A DNA stretch of 64,000 nt from an uncultured beta proteobacterium (lineage in GTDB: Bacteria > Pseudomonadota > Gammaproteobacteria > Burkholderiales > Burkholderiaceae_C). The stretch covers positions 1-64,000 of the forward strand of contig CAIKMZ010000078.1 in the NCBI GenBank assembly GCA_903828665.1. The letters run 5' to 3'. Below the pieces are notes generated by a model that worked only from the letters and a program-made list of their open reading frames with translations, made no database searches and had not been told where the DNA came from. Made by a program: the position numbers and the translations under genes. Below are positions 8,603 to 17,062 of this stretch, in pieces (the first letter of the stretch is position 1; each line of letters opens with the position of its first letter).

Positions 8603-9926
8603 AGGTGTTCTTGTTCCTGGATGCCAGCCACACCAGCAGCAGCACCGGAACGCCCAGCAGGGCCGTTGCACAGAAGAAGTTTTGGTAACCGAACGCATCG
8701 ACATAACGGCCCGAGTAACCCGCCAAAAATTTGGGGGCAAGTAGCATCACGGAACTGAATATGGCGTATTGGGTTGCCGAGTAGTTGAGATTTGTCAAGC
8801 TCGACAGATATGCGATGAACGCCGCCGAGGCAATGCCGCTGGAGAGGTTGTCCGCCGAGATCACGAAGATCAGCGAGCTCACATCGTGGCCGCGTGTGAA
8901 GAGCCAGGCAAACAGCAGATTGCTCGCCGCGCTGAGCACCGCGCCGAGCATCAGCACGCGCATCACGCCGAGCCGCAATGACATGGCGCCGCCGATGAAG
9001 GCGCCGGCCAGCGTCATGATGACACCGTAGATCTTGGTCACCGCCGCCACCTCGTCCTTGGTGTAGCCCATGTCGACATAGAACGGATTGGCCATGATGC
9101 CCATCACCACATCGCTGATGCGGTAGACCGCGATCAGGGCCAGGATCAGCACGGCCCGCCTGCCGTAGCGCCGCAGGAAGTCGGCAAACGGATCGATCAG
9201 GGCGCCGCGCAGCCACTCGGCCAGATTCCTCGCCTTGGGCATGGCACGCAGCCCCGGCTCTGGCGACAGCAGCACCGTCACCATGCCGAGCAGCATCGAC
9301 GCCGCCATCACCAGGTAGGCGGTCTGCCAGGCGCTGTGCTGGTACACGGCGAGCCCGGCCACCTCGGAGCGCGCCGCCAGCCACAGCACGCCGGCGCCGG
9401 ACCAGATCATGGCCAGCCGGTAGCCGGTCTGATACGCCGCGGCCAGCGCCGCCTGCCGGTCGGTGTTGGCCGATTCGATCCGAAAGGCATCAAGGGCAAT
9501 GTCCTGCGTGGCAGAGCCAAAGGCGACCGAGAGCGCGCCCCAGACCACCGGTTGCAGCGCCACGCGCGGGTCGTTGAAGGACATTGCCACCAGGCCCGCC
9601 ATGACCGCCAGTTGTGCCAGCAGCAGCCAGCTGCGCCGCCGGCCCAGCCAGCGCGTCAGCAGCGGGATCGGCAGCCAGTCCACCAGCGGCGCCCAGACCC
9701 ACTTGAAGGCGTAGGCCAGCCCGACCCAGCTCAGGTAACCGATGGTGGTGCGGTCGATGCCGGCCTCGCGCAGCCAGAAGCTCAGCGTGCCCAGCACCAG
9801 CAGCAGCGGCAGCCCGGCGGAGAATCCCAACAGCAGCATGCGCAGGCTGGGCGGCTCCAGGTAAACCTTGAACGTGGCCAGCCACGTGGGCTTGATTTGT
9901 ACGGTGTCGGAGGCACTTGGAGTCAT
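8601..9926 (-). CDS. ampG: AmpG-family muropeptide permease
   Basis: A 441-residue major-facilitator permease with about twelve hydrophobic helices spread over its whole length. AmpG carries anhydro-muropeptides from the periplasm into the cytoplasm for cell-wall recycling. Supporting segments are the opening LLLGFSAGLPLLLVLGTLSFWLR stretch (quoted in part: FSAGLPLLLVLGTL), GYLSWVGLAYAFKWVWAP and the ATQDIALDAFRIE motif, all typical of the AmpG subfamily. It is divergent from an M48 protease gene, with about 35 bases between the starts. It lies upstream of the glycogen operon on the same strand, but 138 bases and two hairpins separate them. A MurU-like gene of the same recycling theme is found 21 kb away. 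Confidence 0.88.
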   Translation of the reverse strand: MTPSASDTVQIKPTWLATFKVYLEPPSLRMLLLGFSAGLPLLLVLGTLSFWLREAGIDRTTIGYLSWVGLAYAFKWVWAPLVDWLPIPLLTRWLGRRRSWLLLAQLAVMAGLVAMSFNDPRVALQPVVWGALSVAFGSATQDIALDAFRIESANTDRQAALAAAYQTGYRLAMIWSGAGVLWLAARSEVAGLAVYQHSAWQTAYLVMAASMLLGMVTVLLSPEPGLRAMPKARNLAEWLRGALIDPFADFLRRYGRRAVLILALIAVYRISDVVMGIMANPFYVDMGYTKDEVAAVTKIYGVIMTLAGAFIGGAMSLRLGVMRVLMLGAVLSAASNLLFAWLFTRGHDVSSLIFVISADNLSSGIASAAFIAYLSSLTNLNYSATQYAIFSSVMLLAPKFLAGYSGRYVDAFGYQNFFCATALLGVPVLLLVWLASRNKNT

Positions 9927-9961
9927 GCGTCAATAATACGCGCTGCCTCCTCCTGTCCACG

Positions 9962-10804
9962 ATGCCAAACCTGACCTACACCACCTTCCTGCGCCGCCTG
10001 CTGCTGGCGCTGGCGCTAGGCGCCGCTGCCTCATTGCCGGCCCTGGCGCGCGAGGGCGTTGACGTCGGTGGCAACTCGGCTTTCAGCAGGCTGGTGCCGG
10101 CCGAAAGCGTGGAGCGCTCGGCCACGCAGCAATATGCCCAGTTGCTGCAGCAGGCTGCAGCCCAGAACGCGCTGGGCCCGAAGGACAACGCGCAGGTCAG
10201 GCGCCTGCGCGCGATCGCCCAGCGCATCATTCCTTTCACCGGGGTCTGGAACCCGCGGGCGCGCGACTGGCAGTGGGAGGTCAACCTGATCGGCAGCCGG
10301 CAGGTTAATGCCTTTTGCATGCCGGGCGGCAAGATCGCCTTCTATACCGGCATCCTCAATCAGCTCAAGCTCAGCGACGACGAGGTGGCGATGGTGATGG
10401 GCCACGAGGTGGCGCACGCGCTGCGCGAGCATGCGCGCAAGCGCATGGGCAAGAGCGCCGTCACGCAAGGCGCGGCACGCCTCGGCGGCGCCGTGGTGGC
10501 CGGGGTCTTCGGCATTGACCCGCGCCTGACCGACGGCTTGGCGCGCGGCGGCGCCAATCTGCTGACCCTCGAATTCAGCCGCGAGGACGAATCGGAAGCC
10601 GATCTGGTCGGCATGGAGCTGGCCGCCCGCGCCGGCTACGACCCGCGTGCCGGTGTCAGCCTGTGGCAGAAGATGAGTACCGTCAGCAAAAACGCGCCAC
10701 CGCAGTGGCTCTCCACTCACCCGTCCGGCAAATCGCGCATCGCCGAGATCGAAGCCAACCTGCCCAAGGTGCTGCCGCTGTACGAGCGGGCAAGGCGGGG
10801 GTGA
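9962..10804 (+). CDS. M48-family metalloprotease, exported
   Basis: A 280-residue zinc endopeptidase. It begins with a signal peptide (LLLALALGAAASLPALA, cleaved after about residue 24) without a lipobox cysteine, so it should be periplasmic. The zinc motif HEVAHALREHA is intact, and the third ligand is expected in the EDESEADLVG segment downstream. The family includes LoiP/YcaL/BepA-like quality-control proteases for outer-membrane proteins. I start it at 9962 because the signal peptide begins there; the upstream 15 residues in the same frame do not look like signal sequence. The ribosome-binding site is poor. Which outer-membrane substrate it serves cannot be told. Confidence 0.85.
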   Translation: MPNLTYTTFLRRLLLALALGAAASLPALAREGVDVGGNSAFSRLVPAESVERSATQQYAQLLQQAAAQNALGPKDNAQVRRLRAIAQRIIPFTGVWNPRARDWQWEVNLIGSRQVNAFCMPGGKIAFYTGILNQLKLSDDEVAMVMGHEVAHALREHARKRMGKSAVTQGAARLGGAVVAGVFGIDPRLTDGLARGGANLLTLEFSREDESEADLVGMELAARAGYDPRAGVSLWQKMSTVSKNAPPQWLSTHPSGKSRIAEIEANLPKVLPLYERARRG

Positions 10805-10840
10805 CGGTGCGGGAATATGCCGGCTGGTAGACTGCCGGCC

Positions 10841-11353
10841 ATGCGATCGATCTTCTCTTTTTTGCTGCTCTGTCTGGCGCTGGCAACGCCGCCGGTCTTT
10901 GCCAAGACCCCTGGCGAGGTTGAAATCGGCGGCACGCTGCGCGAGGCCACGATGCTGGGCTTGTCGGGGCCGTCGCGCAAGCTCTCGGAGTTTCGCGGCA
11001 AGCCTTTGATCATCAACGTCTGGGCCAGCTGGTGCGGACCGTGCCGGCAGGAAATCGGCTCACTGGAACGCCTGGCGCGCAGCAAGCTCGGCAAGCAGTT
11101 CACCGTGATCGGCATCTCCACCGACGACTACCCGGAAGCGGCCAAGGCCTTCGTGAAGCGCTCGGGCACCACGTTTGCCCACTACATCGACCAGCGGCTG
11201 CTGCTGGAGAACATGTTGGGCGCCGAGCGCCTGCCGCTGACGCTGCTGGTCGACGCCCATGGCAAAGTGCTGGGCAAGTACTACGGCGCCGAGGAGTGGG
11301 ACAGCCCGCAGGCCTTCGCGTTGGTGTCGAAGGCGTTTCGCATCCCGATGTGA
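10841..11353 (+). CDS. TlpA-like thiol-disulfide reductase
   Basis: A 170-residue exported thioredoxin-fold protein. A signal peptide (IFSFLLLCLALATPPVFA) is followed by a redoxin/TlpA domain with the WCGPC active site in NVWASWCGPCRQE. The late cis-proline segment is ERLPLTLLVD. Proteins of this type keep periplasmic cysteines reduced, for example during cytochrome c maturation, but the substrate here is not evident. The first methionine of a good signal peptide is at 10841. Its stop codon overlaps the start of the next gene (TGATG), so the two are translationally coupled. Confidence 0.85.
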   Translation: MRSIFSFLLLCLALATPPVFAKTPGEVEIGGTLREATMLGLSGPSRKLSEFRGKPLIINVWASWCGPCRQEIGSLERLARSKLGKQFTVIGISTDDYPEAAKAFVKRSGTTFAHYIDQRLLLENMLGAERLPLTLLVDAHGKVLGKYYGAEEWDSPQAFALVSKAFRIPM

Positions 11354-11784
11354 TGGCTGCGCAGCGGATCGCCGCCCGACCCAAGAACCAGCTCGCGGCG
11401 CACACGCCCTGCCCCTGCGGCAGCGGCCAGACCTACGTTGACTGCTGCGGCGCATGGCACGCGGGCTTGCGCGAAGGCCGGCACGCGCCGACACCCGAAG
11501 CCCTGATGCGCTCGCGCTACAGCGCCTATGTGCTCGGATTGATCGACTACCTGCTGGCCACCTGGCACCCGGCCACCGCGCCGGGCGAACTGGAACTCGC
11601 GCCGCTCAAGTGGCTCGGGCTGGAGGTGCGCCACGCCGAGCAGTCCGGCGATGCCGGCGTGGTGGAGTTCGTGGCGCGCTGCCGCGACAGCGGTCGCGCC
11701 CAGCGCATGCACGAGATCAGCCGCTTTGTGCGCGAGGACGGGCGCTGGTATTACATTGACGGGCAGATGCCCGAGTCCACATAA
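11353..11784 (+). CDS. YchJ-family (UPF0225) SEC-C motif protein
   Basis: A 143-residue protein with an N-terminal zinc-binding SEC-C motif (CPCGSGQTYVDCC, about residues 18-30) and a C-terminal NTF2-like region ending in REDGRWYYIDG. This layout matches YchJ/UPF0225. The family is widespread, but its function is unknown to me. The ATG at 11353 overlaps the stop of the TlpA-like gene by one base. It is convergent with the PEBP-family gene, and a structured repeat lies between the two. Confidence 0.85.
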   Translation: MAAQRIAARPKNQLAAHTPCPCGSGQTYVDCCGAWHAGLREGRHAPTPEALMRSRYSAYVLGLIDYLLATWHPATAPGELELAPLKWLGLEVRHAEQSGDAGVVEFVARCRDSGRAQRMHEISRFVREDGRWYYIDGQMPEST

Positions 11785-11817
11785 CATTTGTTGCTCGCGC
11801 CGGCAACGCGCCGGTCC

Positions 11818-11887
11818 GGGCCGCCCCAAGCAAGCGACGGCCCCCTCGGAGGGTAGGGAGCCACACGAAGTGGGCGACCGTGGGGGC
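11818..11887. repeat. Dispersed structured repeat, copy A
   Basis: This about 70-base element lies between convergent genes and is closely related to a second copy at 43434-43501. The last 31 bases (11857-11887) match copy B with only two differences. Both differences fall in a small stem: CCAC (11861-11864) pairs with GTGG (11870-11873) around an ACGAA loop, while copy B has CCGC/GCGG. This compensating change supports a real hairpin. A further GC-rich hairpin lies just before it. A similar sequence is, from memory, common in Comamonadaceae intergenic DNA. A bidirectional transcription-end or REP-like role is inferred. Confidence 0.65.
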
Positions 11888-11890
11888 TCG

Positions 11891-12400
11891 TTATCTTCCG
11901 TAGCGCGCCGTGAACGTGGCCTTGCCCAAGCTGTTGGCGTTGATCATGAAGCCGGCCAGCGCAGCGGTGGCATCAAGCGGGATGTCGAGCACGTCTTTGA
12001 GCGCATGCACGGTGAAGATGTAGCGGTGCGGCGCGTCGCCGGGCGGCGGCGCCATGCCGCCCCAGGCCGCGACGCCGTAGTCGATGCGCACATGGCGCGC
12101 ACCCTTGGGCAGATTGGCGCCGCCTTCGGCGCCGGCGTTGGATGCGAGTTCAGTCACATTGGCCGGGATGTTGATCACGACCCAGTGCCACCAGCCGGAG
12201 CCGGAGGGCGCATCGGGGTCGTAGACGGTGACGGCAAAAGCCTTGGTGCCCGCGGGCGCACCCTGCCACTTGAGCGCCGGCGATTTGTTCTCGCCGGAAC
12301 AGCCGAAGCCGTTGTATTCAAAGCGTTGCTCCATCAAGGCATCGGCCTTGATCTCCGGGCTCGACAACGTGAAGCCAGCACTGGAAACGGTTTGCGTCAT
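11891..12400 (-). CDS. YbhB/YbcL-family PEBP protein (Raf kinase inhibitor-like)
   Basis: A 169-residue phosphatidylethanolamine-binding-fold protein. The ligand-site signatures VYDPDAPSG and PPPGDAPHRYIF are both clear. No signal peptide is seen, so it should be cytoplasmic. Bacterial members have no firmly established role. The start at 12400 has AGGAG upstream; the longer open frame upstream reads through the topB end and is unsupported. It lies 29 bases after topB on the same strand and may share its transcript. Confidence 0.88.
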   Translation of the reverse strand: MTQTVSSAGFTLSSPEIKADALMEQRFEYNGFGCSGENKSPALKWQGAPAGTKAFAVTVYDPDAPSGSGWWHWVVINIPANVTELASNAGAEGGANLPKGARHVRIDYGVAAWGGMAPPPGDAPHRYIFTVHALKDVLDIPLDATAALAGFMINANSLGKATFTARYGR

Positions 12401-12429
12401 GGCACTCTCCTGTGTGAAGAATCGAGATG

Positions 12430-15411
12430 TTATGCCAAATGCTTGCCGACGATTCCGGCCAGCTCGAACATCGTGATCTGCGGCTTGCCGAAGATCGGCA
12501 ACAGCTTGGCGTCGGCATTGATGGCACGCTTGTTGGCCGCATCCTGCAGGCCTTTGGCCTTGATGTAGTCCCACAGTTTCTTGATCACCTGCGGCCGTGC
12601 CACGGCCTCGGCGCCGATCACGGCGGCCAGCGCGGCGCTCGGCTGCAGGCCGTTGCCGGCCGTCGTCTTGCGCGGCACCTTGGCCTTGACGGTCTTGGCC
12701 GCTGCTTTCTTGGCGGCCACCTTGACGGCAGGCTTCTTGACAGCAGCCTTTTTCGCTGCCACCTTCACCGCAGCGCCGGCCTTCGCAGTGGCGCCGGCAA
12801 AGGTCTTCGCAGCGGTCTTGCGCGGCGGGAACTTGCTCGGCGCGAACTCGAAGTTGACCTTGCCGGCCTCGGCGTCCCAGGCCAGCATAGCCTTGAAGCC
12901 GCGCCGCGTGCGCATCGAGACGAACTTGTCCAGCATGTCGGTCTTGCCGGTCTGCAGCAGCTTGCTCATCTGTTCGCGCCCGATCGGCTGCTGCAGGATG
13001 ATCTGGCCGCTCTTGAAGTCACAGCTCGGCGTGGGCTGCGCCAGCGTCGACACCGATTTCTCGCAGACGTAGCTCTTGCCGTGCTCGAACACGGCGGCGC
13101 CGCACTTGGGGCAGGCACCCAGGGATTGCTGCGCGCTGAAGTCGATCAGCTCGCCGCTTTCCTCGCCCTTCTTGTCGTCTCCGAAATCGAATTCGAGCTT
13201 GTAGTTCTTGGTCTCCTCGTCGAACTTGATGACCATCTCGGCCGTGAAAGGCCAGCCGGCCTTGGAGCGGAATCCGTCGAGCGGACCGATTTTGCGATCG
13301 CGCAGGAACTGCTCCACCTCGGCCACCTCGAAGGTACGCCCGGCCGGCGTCTTGCCGAACGAAAAGCCGCAGCCCTCTTCCGCGCCGGACTTGCCGGTGC
13401 AGGTGTAGCGCCGGTAGTTCTCCTTGACGATGCCGCCGCAGTTCGGGCACGGGGCCTGCAGCGTGGCGTAGTCGCCGGGGACGGTATCGCGGTCGTATTC
13501 CTTGGCTTTTCTGACCATGCGCTCGGTCATGGCGGCAATGTCGGCCATGAAGGACTCGCGGCTCAGTTTGCCGTGCTCCATCTGCGCGAGCTTGTACTCC
13601 CACTCGCCGGTCAATTCGGCCTTGGAGAGTTCCTCGACGCCCAGGCCGCGCAGCAGTGTCATCAACTGGAAAGCCTTGGCCGTGGGAATCAGCTCGCGAC
13701 CCTCGCGCAGCATGTACTTTTCCGCGATCAGGCCTTCGATGATGCTCGATCGCGTGGCTGGCGTGCCCAGGCCCTTTTCCTGCATGGCCTCGCGCAGTTC
13801 GTCGTCTTCCACGGTCTTGCCCGCGCCTTCCATGGCGCCGAGCAGGGTGGCTTCCGAGTAGCGCGCGGGCGGGCGCGTTTTCAAACCCTTGGGGTCGACG
13901 GCCTCCGCCTTGACCTGTTCACCTGGCTTGACCGGCACCAGGTTGCCCGGGCTCTTCTCGTCGCCATCCTTGACCTCTTCGGCGGCTTCCTTGCCGTAGA
14001 TTGCGAGCCAGCCGGGCTTGACCAGCACCTTGCCTTCGGTCTTGAAACTGTGCGGGGCAACTGTCGTGATGCGTGTGGTGATCTGGTACTCGGCACTCGG
14101 GAAGAACACCGCCATGAAGCGGCGCACGACCAGGTCGTAGATCTTCTGTTCCGCTTCGCTCAGGCCGTGCGGCGCCAGCAGCGTGGGAATGATGGCGAAG
14201 TGATCGCTGACCTTGGCGTTGTCGAAGATGCGCTTGCTCTTGCTGATGTAGTTTCCCTCGAGCGCCGTGCGCGCGTGCGGCGCCAGGTGCTTCATGCTGC
14301 TTGCGCTGATCATCTCGAAAGTCTGCTTCACCACCGGCACGTAGTCTTCGGGCAGGGCGCGCGAATCGGTACGCGGATAGGTCAGGGCCTTGTGGCGCTC
14401 GTACAGGCTTTGCGCGATCGACAGCGTGGTCTTGGCCGAAAAACCGAACTTGCCGTTGGCCTCGCGCTGCAGCGAGGTCAGGTCGAACAGCAGCGGCGAG
14501 GCCTGCGTGGTGGGCTTGCTCTCCTCGGTCACCGTGCCCTGCTTGCCGCGCACGGCGTCGGCAATGGCCTGGGCCTCGCGCTGGCTCCAGAGACGATCGG
14601 CCCGGAGCTCGGCGTCGATCTCCTCATTGCCGGCAGCGGCGTTGGCCGCGGCGCGCTTCCAAGCGGGGTCGAACCACTTGGCGTTGTAGTCGCCGGCCTG
14701 GGCGGCGAAGCTGGCGTGCACCTCCCAATAGTCGCGGCTGATGAATTTACGGATTTTTTCCTCGCGCTCCACCACCACCGACAGGGTCGGCGTCTGCACG
14801 CGGCCCACCGTGGTCAGGAAGAAGCCGCCGTCGCGCGAGTTGAAGGCGGTCATGGCGCGCGTGCCGTTGATGCCCACCAGCCAGTCGGCCTCGCTGCGGC
14901 AGCGCGCGGCATCGGCCAGCGGCAGCATCTGCTGGTCGCTGCGCAGGCTGGCAAAGCCGTCTCGAATGGCCTGCGGCGTCATCGACTGCAGCCACAGGCG
15001 CTGCACCGGCAGCTTGACCTTGCTGTACTGCTGGATCAGGCGAAAGATCAGCTCGCCCTCGCGCCCGGCATCGCAGGCATTGATGAAGGCGCCGACGTCC
15101 TTGCGCTTGGCCTGCTTGACGATGGCGTTGAGCCGCGTCTTGGTCTTGTCCATCGGCTTGACGTCGAAGTGCGGAGGGATCACCGGCAGGTGGGCAAAGC
15201 TCCACTTGCCGCGCTTGACATCGAATTCCTCGGGTGCCTGGATTTCCAGCAGGTGACCGACGGCGCTGGTGACAACGTATGTGTCGTTTTCGAAATGCTC
15301 GTCGTGCTTGTCGAACTTGCCGGCAATGGGCGTGAGCGCCCGCACAATGTCCTGGGCTACCGAAGGCTTCTCGGCTATGACCAATGTTTTCGTGACAACT
15401 GCGTTTTTCAT
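12430..15411 (-). CDS. topB: DNA topoisomerase III with H1-like linker and C-terminal SWIB domain
   Basis: A type IA topoisomerase of 993 residues, about 340 longer than E. coli TopB. It starts with the Toprim domain (TLVIAEKPSVAQDI) and has the catalytic tyrosine at residue 345 in YPRTDSR. Two C4-type zinc modules follow (CPNCGG...C and CPKCGA...C). Beyond them, residues 860-921 form a lysine/alanine-rich tail like histone H1 (repeats such as VAAKKAAVKKPA). Residues 922-993 match a SWIB/MDM2 domain (LQPSAALAAVIG, VIKKLWDYIKAKGLQD, FGKPQITMFELAGIVGKHL). The whole is one uninterrupted frame. I start it at 15411 (MKNAVVTKT); the ribosome-binding site is weak. A SET-domain gene is divergent from it. 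A SWIB fusion on chlamydial topoisomerase I is known; here it is on topoisomerase III. Confidence 0.93.
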   Translation of the reverse strand: MKNAVVTKTLVIAEKPSVAQDIVRALTPIAGKFDKHDEHFENDTYVVTSAVGHLLEIQAPEEFDVKRGKWSFAHLPVIPPHFDVKPMDKTKTRLNAIVKQAKRKDVGAFINACDAGREGELIFRLIQQYSKVKLPVQRLWLQSMTPQAIRDGFASLRSDQQMLPLADAARCRSEADWLVGINGTRAMTAFNSRDGGFFLTTVGRVQTPTLSVVVEREEKIRKFISRDYWEVHASFAAQAGDYNAKWFDPAWKRAAANAAAGNEEIDAELRADRLWSQREAQAIADAVRGKQGTVTEESKPTTQASPLLFDLTSLQREANGKFGFSAKTTLSIAQSLYERHKALTYPRTDSRALPEDYVPVVKQTFEMISASSMKHLAPHARTALEGNYISKSKRIFDNAKVSDHFAIIPTLLAPHGLSEAEQKIYDLVVRRFMAVFFPSAEYQITTRITTVAPHSFKTEGKVLVKPGWLAIYGKEAAEEVKDGDEKSPGNLVPVKPGEQVKAEAVDPKGLKTRPPARYSEATLLGAMEGAGKTVEDDELREAMQEKGLGTPATRSSIIEGLIAEKYMLREGRELIPTAKAFQLMTLLRGLGVEELSKAELTGEWEYKLAQMEHGKLSRESFMADIAAMTERMVRKAKEYDRDTVPGDYATLQAPCPNCGGIVKENYRRYTCTGKSGAEEGCGFSFGKTPAGRTFEVAEVEQFLRDRKIGPLDGFRSKAGWPFTAEMVIKFDEETKNYKLEFDFGDDKKGEESGELIDFSAQQSLGACPKCGAAVFEHGKSYVCEKSVSTLAQPTPSCDFKSGQIILQQPIGREQMSKLLQTGKTDMLDKFVSMRTRRGFKAMLAWDAEAGKVNFEFAPSKFPPRKTAAKTFAGATAKAGAAVKVAAKKAAVKKPAVKVAAKKAAAKTVKAKVPRKTTAGNGLQPSAALAAVIGAEAVARPQVIKKLWDYIKAKGLQDAANKRAINADAKLLPIFGKPQITMFELAGIVGKHLA

Positions 15412-15513
15412 CTGACTACAATCCCTGTTCTCGCGGGCGCACGGGCGCACGCACCTACACGTGAGCGCGCACACACGCGCCCATACGAGTTCACCATACC
15501 AAATTTTTCAGAC

Positions 15514-15993
15514 GTGCCCAAAAAACCCGCCTCCGACAACGGTCGTCGCATTCAAACCCGCCGCTCCGGCGTGCACGGCAAGGGCGTGTTTGCGCTGCAG
15601 GACATTGCCGAAGGCGAGACCCTGATCGAGTACGTGGGCGAGGTCATCAGCTGGCCCGAAGCGCAGGAGCGCCATCCGCACGACGCGCAAGACCCGAACC
15701 ACACCTTCTATTTTCACGTCAGCGAGACCCACGTCATCGATGCCCTGGTGGGAGGCAACTCGTCACGCTGGATCAACCACGCCTGCGAGCCCAACTGCGA
15801 AGCCGACGAACAGGACGGCCGCGTCTTCATCAAGGCCCTGCGCAACATCCGCGCCGGCGAGGAATTGAGCTACGACTATGGCCTGGTCATCGACGCGCGT
15901 TACACGCCCAAGCTCAAGGCCGAATACCCGTGCTGGTGCGGCGCAAAGAATTGTCGCGGCACCCTGCTCGCACCCAAGCGCGGCCATCGCTGA
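15514..15993 (+). CDS. SET-domain protein-lysine methyltransferase
   Basis: A 159-residue protein that is almost entirely a SET domain. Visible signatures are SGVHGKGVFALQDI (residues 18-31), the S-adenosylmethionine/knot motif NHACEPNC (88-95), the catalytic-tyrosine segment ELSYDYG (117-123), and a post-SET cysteine cluster CWCGAKNCRG (140-149). All key positions of an active enzyme are present. The start is a GTG at 15514, chosen because family members begin with MPKKP-like sequence; the upstream frame is shadow. It is divergent from topB, about 100 bases away. The substrate is unknown; the lysine-rich linker of the neighbouring topoisomerase is an obvious candidate but is speculation. Confidence 0.88.
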   Translation: MPKKPASDNGRRIQTRRSGVHGKGVFALQDIAEGETLIEYVGEVISWPEAQERHPHDAQDPNHTFYFHVSETHVIDALVGGNSSRWINHACEPNCEADEQDGRVFIKALRNIRAGEELSYDYGLVIDARYTPKLKAEYPCWCGAKNCRGTLLAPKRGHR

Positions 15994-15999
15994 ACGACC

Positions 16000-16773
16000 A
16001 TGGGCATGCCGACACGATGGCCTGCTGAGACGATCCGGGAGGCTGTTGCCCCCCATCTGCCCGGCTTTGGCGTTGAAGTGCTGACCCAGATCGATTCGAC
16101 CAACACCGAACTGATGCGCCGCACCCGCGCCGGCCGGCTCGAACCGGTGCTGCTGGTGGCCGAGCAGCAAACCGCGGGCCGTGGTCGCCTCGGACGCCAG
16201 TGGCTCAGCGGTGAGGCGGCGAGCGCGCTGACTTTTTCGCTGGGCCTGCCGCTGGCACCGCAAGACTGGTCGGGCTTGTCGCTGGCGGTCGGCGTCAGTA
16301 TCGCGCAAAGCCTGCACCCCGATTTACGCCTGAAGTGGCCCAACGACATCTGGTGGCATGGACGCAAGCTGGCCGGAATCCTGATCGAAACCGCCAGCCT
16401 CGGCAGCAGCCGCTTTCTGGTGGTGGGCGTGGGCATCAACATCCAACAACCGCGGGGCACCGGGCTGACGACGCCAGCGGCCTGGCTGCAGGAACTGCTG
16501 CCCGCCATCGACGCGCCACAGACCTTGCAGCGTGTTGCCCCGTCACTGGTGCAGACGATCAAGGTGTTCGAGCAGCAGGGCTTCCGGCCCTTTCAGGCCT
16601 TGTTCAATGCACGCGATGCGTTGGGTGGCATGAACGTCATGCTCAGCGACAGCACCAGCGGCATCGCACAGGGGGTCGACGGCGGCGGCGCCTTGCGGGT
16701 GCTGACCGCGCAGGGGCCCAAAAATATCAGCAGTGCCGAGGTCAGCGTGCGCCCGAGCGCGCCAGCGCCTTGA
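16000..16773 (+). CDS. birA: Biotin-[acetyl-CoA-carboxylase] ligase
   Basis: This enzyme activates biotin with ATP and attaches it to biotin-carrier lysines. The 257-residue product has the catalytic loop GRGRLGRQW near residue 67 and the KWPNDIWW...KLAGILIE block, both diagnostic. It lacks the N-terminal helix-turn-helix domain of E. coli BirA, so it should be a ligase only and not a repressor. A client is present in this window: the biotinyl domain of the carboxyltransferase at 37945-39777. It follows the SET gene closely on the same strand. Confidence 0.92.
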   Translation: MGMPTRWPAETIREAVAPHLPGFGVEVLTQIDSTNTELMRRTRAGRLEPVLLVAEQQTAGRGRLGRQWLSGEAASALTFSLGLPLAPQDWSGLSLAVGVSIAQSLHPDLRLKWPNDIWWHGRKLAGILIETASLGSSRFLVVGVGINIQQPRGTGLTTPAAWLQELLPAIDAPQTLQRVAPSLVQTIKVFEQQGFRPFQALFNARDALGGMNVMLSDSTSGIAQGVDGGGALRVLTAQGPKNISSAEVSVRPSAPAP

Positions 16774-16799
16774 TCCAAGATCCTCAACCGACCCTGCCC

Positions 16800-17009
16800 A
16801 TGCTGCGCTTGCTTGTCCTGATTCTGGTGCTGCTCAACAGCCTGTATTTCGCCTGGTCCCATGGCATGCTGGCCGGCCTGGGCCTGGCACCGGAACAGCA
16901 GACCGAGCCGCAGCGCCTGCAGCAACAGCTCAGCCCGGAAGAATTGCGCCTGCTATCGCCGCAGGAAGTGCAGCGGCTCGATCAGGCGCCTGCCAGCAGC
17001 CACGATTGA
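16800..17009 (+). CDS. Small single-pass membrane protein, unknown function
   Basis: A 69-residue peptide with one N-terminal hydrophobic helix (LRLLVLILVLLNSLYFAW) followed by a glutamine- and leucine-rich polar tail (about residues 30-69) that could form a short helix. It begins 26 bases after birA on the same strand. I do not recognise its family. Position and N-terminal style recall SPOR-domain proteins seen next to birA in related genomes, but no SPOR domain is present here, so it may be a short relative or a remnant. It is convergent with the next kinase gene. Confidence 0.55.
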   Translation: MLRLLVLILVLLNSLYFAWSHGMLAGLGLAPEQQTEPQRLQQQLSPEELRLLSPQEVQRLDQAPASSHD

Positions 17010-17062
17010 GAAGGCCCTGATCAGCCTGGCAACCGCCATCTGAATTGCCGCACGCTGCGGAC

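Noticed and set aside
12427..15513. Long plus-strand extension upstream of the SET-domain gene
   Set aside because: The first thousand codons are antisense to topB and have the V/G/H/R-rich look of shadow frames. Only the part from 15514 matches a protein family.
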